Of a DNA stretch of 53,190 bases, positions 38,957 to 47,138 are shown in pieces (within the stretch, counting starts at the first letter, position 1; the number at the start of each line of letters is the position of its first letter). The position numbers were made by a program, and so were the translations under genes. The stretch covers positions 1-53,190 of the forward strand of contig JAPMTX010000141.1 of assembly GCA_026552855.1 (NCBI GenBank), written 5' to 3'. Origin of the DNA: Candidatus Methanoperedens sp. (GTDB lineage: Archaea > Halobacteriota > Methanosarcinia > Methanosarcinales > Methanoperedenaceae). The notes under the pieces are model-generated. The model worked only from the letters and a program-made list of their open reading frames with translations. It searched no databases and was not told where the DNA came from.

Positions 38957-40759
38957 ATGTGCGGGATCGTGGGGTACAGCGGCAGGAACAGGGCTGCTCC
39001 GATACTTATTGACTCCCTGAAGCGGCTGGAGTACCGCGGCTACGACTCCGCGGGAATTGCTGTTTTTAACAGCAACAGCATTAAGGTGTATAAAGATAAG
39101 GGCAAAATCGCTAACCTGGAGAATGGGCTTCCTGAGATAGCGGGTACGGTCGGGATTGGTCATACCAGATGGGCTACGCATGGCAAGCCGAATAAGATAA
39201 ACGCCCACCCCCATACCTCAGGCAGCATAGCCGTTGTCCACAACGGGATTATCGAGAACTACCAGGAGTTAAGGGAGAGACTGACACAATCAGGATATGT
39301 CTTTTCCTCAGAGACGGATACCGAGGCTTTAGCGCATCTTATTAACTCCTACTACCGCGATGACCTTGCAGAGGCTGTCGTATCAGCCCTTAAGGATATA
39401 AGGGGCTCGTTCGCGATAGCGGTCTTATGCGGTTCCGAGCTTGTCGCCGCAAGAAAAGACAGCCCCCTGGTAATAGGGATTGGCAGCGGCGAGAACTTTA
39501 TAGCCTCGGATATACCTGCCATTTTAAAATACACGCGCCAGATTATCTTTTTAGATGATCTTGAAGTCGCCTCCGTTACCCCTGATAGCGTATCTGTTTT
39601 TGATTTCGAAAGACACCAAATCGAAAAGAAGATTACCAGCATCGATTGGGACCTTGAGGCTGCTGAGAAATCGGGGTACGACCATTTTATGCTGAAGGAG
39701 ATCCACGAGCAGCCCAGGGCGCTCCATGAGACGTTCGCAGGGAGGATATCTGAGCTTGAGGGCAGTATCACACTGGACGGGCTGAACTTGACGCCAGTCC
39801 AGATAAGGGATATATCCAGGATAAGCCTCATTGCGTGCGGCACCTCGTTCAATGCAGGTTTGCTTGGCAAATACCTGTTCGAGCACCTCTCAGGCATCCA
39901 TGTTGATGTTGAGATAGCATCCGAGTTCAGGTACGCACACCCGTTCCCAGGCTCACTGGTAATTGCAATATCCCAGTCAGGCGAGACCGCGGATACCCTT
40001 GCAGCCTTACGGGAAGTGAAAGGCTCAGGATGCAGGACGCTTGCTATCACCAACGTAATGGGCAGTACACTGACAAGAGAGGTGGATGGTGTCATATATA
40101 CAAGATCAGGACCTGAAATAGGAGTTGCAGCCACCAAGACTTTTATTTCACAGCTTGGCGTATTGTACCTCCTTGCTCTCCATTTTGGAAAGAGCAGGGG
40201 CATGCTCAGCTCTGACCATATAAAGCGTATGCTCATATCCCTTAAGCATATACCTGCACAGATAACGCGTATCAACAGCAATAAAGAATTAATAAAAAAA
40301 CTCGCGCAAACCCTCTCGGCGTCAAACGATGTTTTCTTTATCGGACGCACCTTTAACTATCCCATCGCCCTGGAAGGCGCCCTGAAGCTCAAAGAGATCT
40401 CCTACATTCATGCCGAAGGCTATGCCGCAGGTGAGCTGAAGCACGGTCCTCTGGCTCTGATAACGAAGAACACGCCTGTCATTGCGATAGCGACAAAAGG
40501 GGCGACATACGACAAGATGGTCAATAATATCAAGGAAGTCAAAGCAAGGGAGGCTCCTGTCATCGCCATCGCAGACGAAAAAGATATGGAGATAGAAAGA
40601 TATGTGGATGCAGTTGTAAGGATCCCGGCGACTGAAGAGATACTGTCGCCCATACTGTCGACCGTAGCTATACAGCTGCTTTCGTATTATACCGCAAAAG
40701 AGCGCGACTGCCCGATAGACCAGCCGAGGAACCTTGCTAAAAGCGTTACAGTGGAGTGA
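38957..40759 (+). CDS. glmS: Glutamine-fructose-6-phosphate transaminase
   Basis: A 600-residue enzyme that makes glucosamine-6-phosphate. The N-terminal glutaminase domain starts with the nucleophile Cys2 (MCGIVGYSG) and has GHTRWATHGKPN. Two SIS sugar-binding domains follow (ACGTSFNAGLLGKY and SQSGETADTLAALRE; GRTFNYPIALEGALKLKE), and the C-terminus ends CPIDQPRNLAKSVTVE as expected. One base separates it from the upstream gene's stop, and it is followed by glmM after three bases, so the four genes form an operon. Confidence 0.97.
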   Translation: MCGIVGYSGRNRAAPILIDSLKRLEYRGYDSAGIAVFNSNSIKVYKDKGKIANLENGLPEIAGTVGIGHTRWATHGKPNKINAHPHTSGSIAVVHNGIIENYQELRERLTQSGYVFSSETDTEALAHLINSYYRDDLAEAVVSALKDIRGSFAIAVLCGSELVAARKDSPLVIGIGSGENFIASDIPAILKYTRQIIFLDDLEVASVTPDSVSVFDFERHQIEKKITSIDWDLEAAEKSGYDHFMLKEIHEQPRALHETFAGRISELEGSITLDGLNLTPVQIRDISRISLIACGTSFNAGLLGKYLFEHLSGIHVDVEIASEFRYAHPFPGSLVIAISQSGETADTLAALREVKGSGCRTLAITNVMGSTLTREVDGVIYTRSGPEIGVAATKTFISQLGVLYLLALHFGKSRGMLSSDHIKRMLISLKHIPAQITRINSNKELIKKLAQTLSASNDVFFIGRTFNYPIALEGALKLKEISYIHAEGYAAGELKHGPLALITKNTPVIAIATKGATYDKMVNNIKEVKAREAPVIAIADEKDMEIERYVDAVVRIPATEEILSPILSTVAIQLLSYYTAKERDCPIDQPRNLAKSVTVE

Positions 40760-40762
40760 GCT

Positions 40763-42046
40763 ATGTTCGGTTCATCAGGCATCAGAGGTGTAGCAAATAA
40801 AGAAATAACGCCCGGGCTTGCACTGGATTTCGGGCTGGCTGTGGGCAGCATCTATCCTGAGGTTGCAGTGGGTCACGACCCGCGCGTATCAAGCGAAATG
40901 ATCGAACATGCCATCGTGTCGGGCTTGCTCTCAGCAGGGAGCAAGGTCGTTAAAGCAGGCATGGTACCTACTCCCACTCTTGCTCTTGCTTCAAGGGATT
41001 ACGACTGCGGTATTATGGTCACCGCTTCCCACAACCCTGCCAGGTATATCGGGATGAAGGTCTTTAAAGGCGGGATGTCCTTCAATACAAAGCAGCAGGA
41101 AGAGATAGAGGATCTCCTGGAAAAAAAGAGGTTCAATCATGCAAGCTGGGAAAGGACAGGCAATCTGGGCGCGATGGATAGTGCCCTGGAAGATCACAGC
41201 GAGGCTATCCTGAAAAATACCGCAGGTTCGGATCTGAAGGTCGTGGTTGATTGCGGATGCGGAGCAGCTTCTGTTATTACGCCGTATGTGCTAAAGAGAA
41301 TGGGCTGCGAAGTGTTGACCCTCAATTCCCAGCCCGACGGCAGCTTCCCCGGAAGGGAGCCTGAGCCTGTAGAGGAGAACCTCAGCCTCCTGAAAAAAAC
41401 GGTCAGAGCCGCGGGAGCGGATCTCGGCATAGCCCACGACGGGGATGCGGACAGGATGATGGCTGTGGACAATATGGGGCGTTTTATCAGCGGGGATAAA
41501 ATGCTGGCTCTCTTTGCGCAGAGGGAGGCTAAAAGTGCCATTGCTGTTCCCGTAGATACTTCGAAAGTTATTGACGATATCCTGGGCGGGGTAAAGATCT
41601 CGCGCACAAAGGTGGGAGACGTGTATGTCGCAGAAGAGCTCGGTAAAACAGGCGGGGAATTCGGAGGTGAACCTTCGGGAGCCTGGATTTTCCCGAAGAT
41701 ATCCCTGTGCCCTGACGGCATCTATGCAGCCGCCCGGCTGGTCGAGATAGTGGAAAGAGAGGGTGAGCTGGCTGGTCTTGTAGATTCCATACCCGAGTAC
41801 CCTGTGAAGAGAGGAGCTTTTGCATGCTCTGATAAGAAGAGAGCCATGGAGGAAATAATGCAAAAATTAAGCGGGCTTGGTGAAATCAATACCCTGGACG
41901 GCATCAGGGTTGATACCGGTGACGGGTGGGTGCTCGTGCGCCCGAGCGGTACTGAACCCAAGATAAGGATAACAGTTGAATCAAAGAACAGGTGCGAGGA
42001 ACTGTATGCTGAAGCCTCCGGGATAGTCAGCAGGGCGGTAGCATGA
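40763..42046 (+). CDS. glmM: Phosphoglucosamine mutase
   Basis: A 427-residue phosphohexomutase. FGSSGIRGV begins the protein, the phosphoserine loop is TASHNPA (Ser89), the metal loop is DGDADRMM, the sugar loop GEPSGAW, and the phosphate loop RPSGTEPKIRI ends the protein. Between glmS and a GlmU-like gene, so it converts glucosamine-6-phosphate to glucosamine-1-phosphate. Its stop overlaps the next ATG (ATGA, 42043). Confidence 0.95.
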   Translation: MFGSSGIRGVANKEITPGLALDFGLAVGSIYPEVAVGHDPRVSSEMIEHAIVSGLLSAGSKVVKAGMVPTPTLALASRDYDCGIMVTASHNPARYIGMKVFKGGMSFNTKQQEEIEDLLEKKRFNHASWERTGNLGAMDSALEDHSEAILKNTAGSDLKVVVDCGCGAASVITPYVLKRMGCEVLTLNSQPDGSFPGREPEPVEENLSLLKKTVRAAGADLGIAHDGDADRMMAVDNMGRFISGDKMLALFAQREAKSAIAVPVDTSKVIDDILGGVKISRTKVGDVYVAEELGKTGGEFGGEPSGAWIFPKISLCPDGIYAAARLVEIVEREGELAGLVDSIPEYPVKRGAFACSDKKRAMEEIMQKLSGLGEINTLDGIRVDTGDGWVLVRPSGTEPKIRITVESKNRCEELYAEASGIVSRAVA

Positions 42047-43260
42047 AGGGAGTTATTCTTGCAGCAGGAAAAGGAACCAGGATGGGACCTCTGACCGAGA
42101 ACAGATCTAAAGCCATGCTGCCGGTAGCGAACAGACCCCTGCTTGAGCATATTATCGTGGCGCTTAAGGCTTCAGGCATCAGGGAAATCGTGGTGGTTAC
42201 AGGATACGCCGGGGAAAAGATACAGGAATATTTCAAAGACGGCTCCAGACTGGGCGTGCATATAGAGTACATCGAGCAGAAAGAACAGAGAGGGACCGCA
42301 GATGCCATAGCTGTAGTCCGGGATTCGGTGAGCGAGAGGTTTCTTGTCACAAACGGCGATATGCTTGCAGGCATTGCGGATATTAAAACGCTCATCAGCA
42401 CCGGGGGCGACGCTGTTTTAGCCGCAAAGAAGGTAGATGTCCCGCAGCAGTACGGCATACTGTACGTTAAGGGGCACAAGGTGGAAAAGCTCGTTGAAAA
42501 ACCGGAAAAATCCGCTTCCAACCTTGCGAATGCAGGCATTTACATCTTTAATCCCTCCATATTTGATGCCATCGGTAACACCATAACCTCCCCGCGGGGG
42601 GAATACGAAATAACCGATTCCATACAGTTCATGATCGATTCAGGGAAAAATGTGAGCTATGCCCCTATCGAGAAATGGCAGGACATAGGGTTTCCCTGGC
42701 ACCTTCTCGAAGCCAATGAGACGATGCTGGGAGAGGATGAGGATATCCAGTGGGATATACTCGGCGAGATCGAACCCTACGCAACCCTGAAGGGGAACGT
42801 GTCTGTCGGCAGGGGAACAATAATAAGGAACGGCTCTTACATAACCGGACCTGTGGTCATCGGAAATAACTGCGACATAGGACCCAACTGCTACATCAGG
42901 TCTGCTACAAGCATCGGGGACAATGTAAGGGTCGGGAACGCGGTAGAGGTGAAGAACAGTATCGTGATGAGCGGGACGCATATCGGGCATTTAAGCTACG
43001 TCGGGGACAGCATTATAGGCGAGGGATGCAATTTTGGAGCCGGGACCAAAGTGGCGAACCTGAGGCACGATAACAGGACTGTAATGGTAGAGCTTGGAGG
43101 AAAAAGGATTGATTCGGGAAGGAGAAAACTGGGCGTGATAATGGGGGATAACGTGCACACTGGCATAAACAGCCTGATGAACGTGGGAACGACTGTAGCC
43201 GGAGGCGCGTGCATAAATCCGGGGGAGTTTATCAGAGGTAAATATCCGGGGGAGAAATAA
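42043..43260 (+). CDS. glmU: GlmU-like bifunctional enzyme (2)
   Basis: A 405-residue protein with a nucleotidyltransferase domain (ILAAGKGTRMGPLTENRSKAM, TNGDMLA, EKPEKSASNLANAGIYIF) and a left-handed beta-helix acetyltransferase-type domain (VVIGNNCDIGPNCYIRS). Together with glmS and glmM it completes UDP-GlcNAc synthesis from fructose-6-phosphate: acetylation of GlcN-1-P and uridylylation. Translationally coupled to glmM. About half identical by eye with the protein at 37750, so one of the two probably serves a different sugar. Confidence 0.9.
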   Translation: MKGVILAAGKGTRMGPLTENRSKAMLPVANRPLLEHIIVALKASGIREIVVVTGYAGEKIQEYFKDGSRLGVHIEYIEQKEQRGTADAIAVVRDSVSERFLVTNGDMLAGIADIKTLISTGGDAVLAAKKVDVPQQYGILYVKGHKVEKLVEKPEKSASNLANAGIYIFNPSIFDAIGNTITSPRGEYEITDSIQFMIDSGKNVSYAPIEKWQDIGFPWHLLEANETMLGEDEDIQWDILGEIEPYATLKGNVSVGRGTIIRNGSYITGPVVIGNNCDIGPNCYIRSATSIGDNVRVGNAVEVKNSIVMSGTHIGHLSYVGDSIIGEGCNFGAGTKVANLRHDNRTVMVELGGKRIDSGRRKLGVIMGDNVHTGINSLMNVGTTVAGGACINPGEFIRGKYPGEK

Positions 43261-43289
43261 TAGAATCGGAATCCACTCTTAACTCTGTA

Positions 43290-44642
43290 TCACTCTTCAA
43301 AATTATCAGCAAAGGTTGCCTGGGTGTACGGTGTTTTATTTTTGCCCTTTTTAATCTTACGGGGAGGCTTTTCTTTCTCCGCGAAAATGCTGGAAAGCGC
43401 AGCCACCACCTCCTGAGGTGTCGGCGTTTTGCCTTTTCGTTTTTTAGCTCCACTGGATGCTTTTTCTTCTAAAATCCTTACAATCGCGTCCAGCACATCC
43501 TGAGTTACCAGAGGTGTCTCTCTTTCTGTTTTTTTATGGTACTCTTCCTTTGAGACCAGGGCATCTATCGTATCCAGCATATCATGGTTCTCAAGAAGCC
43601 ACAGGTAATCATCCCTTTGAGATGCATTTTTAAGCACGCTGTACGCCAGGTTAACCTGGGTGGTTTTCTCAAGATACCTGTATTTTTCACGTATGGTTCT
43701 TTCTATCTCTTTTTTATCGCCTGGAAGTGATTCCTTATCCAGCCCCAGTATCGATAAGAAGGTCTCCCTGTTTGGGGGAAGATACTGCTTCCAGTCCTGG
43801 TTACTATTGAGTATTTCACCTCCCCGCACCATATATTTTTGAATCCCATCAGGTCCGCTGAGGGCAGCAAGTATAATCTTCTCGATGATGCGTTTATCCA
43901 TCTTTTTCCAGTTTTTCCTGAGCTTTTCTCTTTTCTCAAGGGACTTTTCTTCTGTATGTTTGCCGATAAAATACAGCATGAAATCGTATTCTTCACGCGA
44001 TCCGGATTCGCCGAGTATCGTACATATCCTTTTCAACAGCTCTGTACCAGCCTGGCAGCGTTTTTTTATTTCTTCGTATGTAGAGTCCTTTGCAAGCCCT
44101 ACAACTTCGTAAATATCAGGCATTCCGAGCATGTACAGGATGTTATAATCCCTGTATTTGTTCAGTACCTGCCGCATCCTTGCATATTCCTTCTCTGTAC
44201 TTACGTAGGTACTGTGCTTTCTGATCAGTTCGTTCTTTTCCTGGGGCAGCATGGATTTCGTGATTTGCTCGAATATAAAAAGCAGTTCATCGTATTCCTT
44301 CTGCAGCCCCGGATTGCTCAGTACATCGAAAGCCTCCTCGATTGTCTCATCGGGATAACTTGAGAATTTCAGTTTTTTCTCATAGGCTTTTTCAATGTCT
44401 TCTTTTTTTGTTCCTCTTTCGACATCGAGAATACAGTAGTATGTGGGTACGCCGTTCATAAGGTCATCTACCCATTCCGGATGAATTTCATCAAATCTCT
44501 CGAACCTGCTGAGAAATCTACCAACCCTGTGCGCATCCATATAGAGACCTGATACCTTCCAGTAGGGGTCATCCTGGATTGGTGTTTCCTGTTTTATAGT
44601 CTGTCTTGCTTCAGCTTTCTGTTTCTTCTTTTTTTTGCTCAT
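43290..44642 (-). CDS. Triple J-like-domain protein lacking HPD
   Basis: A 450-residue cytoplasmic, very charged protein. Three segments resemble DnaJ J-domains. J1 (about 66-120: YYCILDVERGTKKEDIEKAY, ending LSNPGLQKEYDELL) has YPD at 96-98 in place of HPD. J2 (about 176-223: IYEVVGLAKDSTYEEIKKR) and J3 (about 295-350: FLSILGLDKESLPGDKKEIE) have no HPD-like triplet. A basic linker and Lys-rich tail follow (GAKKRKGKTPT, KKGKNKTPYTQ). Its start overlaps the end of the Hsp70 gene by 32 bases, so translation is coupled. Without HPD it should not stimulate Hsp70 ATPase in the usual way; it may act as scaffold or inhibitor. Recognised by pattern, not by search. Confidence 0.75.
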   Translation of the reverse strand: MSKKKKKQKAEARQTIKQETPIQDDPYWKVSGLYMDAHRVGRFLSRFERFDEIHPEWVDDLMNGVPTYYCILDVERGTKKEDIEKAYEKKLKFSSYPDETIEEAFDVLSNPGLQKEYDELLFIFEQITKSMLPQEKNELIRKHSTYVSTEKEYARMRQVLNKYRDYNILYMLGMPDIYEVVGLAKDSTYEEIKKRCQAGTELLKRICTILGESGSREEYDFMLYFIGKHTEEKSLEKREKLRKNWKKMDKRIIEKIILAALSGPDGIQKYMVRGGEILNSNQDWKQYLPPNRETFLSILGLDKESLPGDKKEIERTIREKYRYLEKTTQVNLAYSVLKNASQRDDYLWLLENHDMLDTIDALVSKEEYHKKTERETPLVTQDVLDAIVRILEEKASSGAKKRKGKTPTPQEVVAALSSIFAEKEKPPRKIKKGKNKTPYTQATFADNFEE

Positions 44643-46350
44643 CCCTCTGCCCTATCTCTATTACGCTACCGCCTGTTATATTCGTCTCGGATATTCTTTT
44701 GGTGTCTGAAAGCTCGGTACCATTGCAGAAAATAGCATCGCTCTTCCCCATAATACCCTTCTCCACCAGTTCCTTTTTGAGGTCTGATACCGTCTCCCAC
44801 GGGTTAAGGTACATGTCCATGGTATCCTCTGTCGATACATTGATTATTTTTACCTCAATGCTCTCAACGCCGAGCAGTTTCTTCATCCATTTATTTTTCT
44901 CTTTTTTGGATAGCCTGCTTCTTGCTTCCAGTTTTACTGTACGCCGGTTGCCTGATAATTTCTCGACCGCCGTGACTTGCAGTATGCCGAACTCTTTTCC
45001 GACTTCAAATGTCACGTCTATTCTGTCCATGCCTGCGGGCATGGGCTCTACTGACACCCAGAACTCTCCGAGGAACTCGTTCTCTGCAGGAAATTCACCT
45101 TCGCCCTGGTATACAGGAATGATAACTTCATCAGCGAAATCTCCGGCGTTCGTATAGTTGCGCGTCCGTGCAATTGGAATCTTGGTATTGCGCTCCAGGA
45201 TCTTCGAGACTATACCGTCTGCGGTAACAACACCCAGTGAACTTGAGATCACATCGCTTATCTCTATATTCTTCGCAAATCTCGATTTTTCTTTTCCGAA
45301 TTCCGTGCTGGCTATAGCAGCGCCAAGCGCAACCGCATCATATGGATCGCCTTTAACAGGCTCTTTCCCAAAGTACTGTACCACAAATTCACGAACTGCG
45401 GGTATGAGCGTGGTACCGCCTACCAGCAATATGTCATCTATTTCGGCTTTTTCAAGCGATGCATCGTTCAGCGCCTGCTCGATTGGCTTTTTTGTGCGTT
45501 CAATCATGTCGGTTATCATACTGTTAAGTTTTGAGCGGGTAAACTGCATACTGAACGGCGGTTTGTTTGCAGCCACAAAAGGTATGTTGATCGTCGTGCT
45601 CTCGACTGAGGAGAGCGCGATCTTTGCTTCCTCAGAAGCCTCATGTACGGTCTGATGAAGTGCAAGGTCTTTTTTTACATCAACGCCAAGCTGCTCGTAT
45701 ATTCTCTTGCTCACGTACTCCTCAACACGTACGTCTATATCATCGCCACCGAGCCTGTGTTCGCCTGCACTTGCATCTACATCGAAAAACCCTGATGAGA
45801 CCGAGAGTACGGATACATCGAATGTTCCTCCCCCAAAGTCGTATACCAGCACCCTCCTATCGCGATCTTCCCTTATCCCGTATGCCAGAGCCGCCGCAGT
45901 GGGCTCATTTATCATCCTCAGTACATTCAGTCCTGCAATCTCAGCCGCATCCTTGATGGACTGCCTCTGGCTATCCGAATAATTTGCAGGTACCGATACC
46001 ACGGCATCCCTGAACCGTTTCCCGGTGCGCTTTTCCGCATCGTCTGCCAGTTTTTTGAATATACACGCCCCTATGTACTCAGGAGGGAATTTATACCTTC
46101 CGATTTTCTTCTTAAAGTCAGTTCCCATTTCCCTCTTAATCGAACTCACTGTCTTCTCAGGGTGTATTATCATGTTCCGCTTTGCAGCCTCTCCAACTAT
46201 AACCTCATCCTCGCTTTTGAAATAAACTACCGACGGGGTCATTCTCTTTCCCTCACTGTTCTCTATTACCACAGGCTCATCCAGCAGCATATACGCCATC
46301 TTTGAGTTCGTGGTTCCAAAATCTATACCCAGTATGTCTCTATCTGGCAT
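44611..46350 (-). CDS. Hsp70-like ATPase with C-terminal ubiquitin-like domain
   Basis: A 579-residue divergent DnaK. The nucleotide-binding domain (1-360) is intact: IDFGTTNSK (9-17), INEPTAAALAYG (147-158), YDFGGGTFDVS (170-180), VGGTTLIPAVRE (310-321). The linker is EISDVISSSLGV (363-374) instead of the Leu-rich DVLLLDV type. A beta substrate-binding domain follows (about 375-480), but the helical lid is reduced to one short helix (481-493). Residues 497-567 are ubiquitin-like: VKIINVSTEDTMDMYLNPW, then VSDLKKELVEKGI, AIFCNGTELSD, SETNITGGSVIEI, matching ubiquitin strand order. No C-terminal Gly-Gly is present, so it is a fixed domain. It sits between a GrpE-like and a J-like gene. Confidence 0.9.
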   Translation of the reverse strand: MPDRDILGIDFGTTNSKMAYMLLDEPVVIENSEGKRMTPSVVYFKSEDEVIVGEAAKRNMIIHPEKTVSSIKREMGTDFKKKIGRYKFPPEYIGACIFKKLADDAEKRTGKRFRDAVVSVPANYSDSQRQSIKDAAEIAGLNVLRMINEPTAAALAYGIREDRDRRVLVYDFGGGTFDVSVLSVSSGFFDVDASAGEHRLGGDDIDVRVEEYVSKRIYEQLGVDVKKDLALHQTVHEASEEAKIALSSVESTTINIPFVAANKPPFSMQFTRSKLNSMITDMIERTKKPIEQALNDASLEKAEIDDILLVGGTTLIPAVREFVVQYFGKEPVKGDPYDAVALGAAIASTEFGKEKSRFAKNIEISDVISSSLGVVTADGIVSKILERNTKIPIARTRNYTNAGDFADEVIIPVYQGEGEFPAENEFLGEFWVSVEPMPAGMDRIDVTFEVGKEFGILQVTAVEKLSGNRRTVKLEARSRLSKKEKNKWMKKLLGVESIEVKIINVSTEDTMDMYLNPWETVSDLKKELVEKGIMGKSDAIFCNGTELSDTKRISETNITGGSVIEIGQRDEQKKEETES

Positions 46351-46376
46351 CTTCTACCTCCCTATACCTGAATAAT

Positions 46377-47066
46377 CTAATTACTTTCAAATTCCTTTGA
46401 TTCTATCTTTTCTTCAAGTTCTATTATTGTAGTCCTCAGCGAACTTATTTCCTGCGTAAGTTTTTGGATCTCTTCTTTTCGCAGGCGCTCAAGTCCGTCT
46501 ATCTTTTGGTTTACATCTGCAAGCTGGAACTTTGCTGGATTAATCCACCTGAGGAGACGCTCCCATAAACCGGGCCTGGCGATCTTCGCTTCCTCAAGGT
46601 GTTTTGAGATGATCACCTCTGCAGGTCTGATTACAGTATTATCGATGCTGTACCCTTTTCTTACCACACGAAAAACCGAATTCTCAGGATAAGCAATGCT
46701 GTATTCCAGCCCGATTGCGGTATGTACCTGTTCATCGAACCTTTCCCCGGCTGCAGGGTCTATCGGGTTAAGACCTGATGCAGAGAGCAACTGGTTATAG
46801 ACCATGTCGATGTTTTTCTTAAGGTTTTCCGAATAATCTTTTACAATATTACAGGCAGCATCATCATATGTTCCGGATACACGGCTCAAGGAATCTACTA
46901 CAGTAAGCAATCTTTTCGCAAAATCTTTTCTCATTTCCTGTCTTTTACCCTCTTCATTTTTTCGGCTGGTTTCAATATAATCTTTGAATTCCTGTTTTAA
47001 TTTAATATACTGAGACTCGGCTGTTTCTGCCTTTTTCCTGATTTCTTCGATGTTGTCCTGTTCCAT
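46377..47066 (-). CDS. GrpE-like protein with extra C-terminal coiled coil
   Basis: About 229 residues from the ATG at 47066 (a TTG three codons earlier is the alternative). The N-terminal long helix (about 5-60) and the four-helix segment lead to the GrpE beta-domain: GERFDEQVHTAIGLEYS, then VFRVVRKGYSIDNTVIRPAEVII. In typical GrpE the protein ends soon after this motif. Here about 75 further residues follow: a hydrophobic patch (RPGLWERLLRWINPAKFQL) and a second coiled coil (LERLRKEEIQKLTQEI). It would be the nucleotide exchange factor for the Hsp70 encoded 26 bases downstream. Confidence 0.85.
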   Translation of the reverse strand: MEQDNIEEIRKKAETAESQYIKLKQEFKDYIETSRKNEEGKRQEMRKDFAKRLLTVVDSLSRVSGTYDDAACNIVKDYSENLKKNIDMVYNQLLSASGLNPIDPAAGERFDEQVHTAIGLEYSIAYPENSVFRVVRKGYSIDNTVIRPAEVIISKHLEEAKIARPGLWERLLRWINPAKFQLADVNQKIDGLERLRKEEIQKLTQEISSLRTTIIELEEKIESKEFESN

Positions 47067-47138
47067 CACTACCAAAACTAATATTCACTGAGGATTGGAT
47101 ATATCTTTCCTCCAGCGGGCTCTGTATTTTTTACGCGA

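Noticed and set aside
45158..45982. Plus-strand ORFs opposite the Hsp70 gene
   Set aside because: Antisense shadows of the clear Hsp70 motifs; low-complexity translations.
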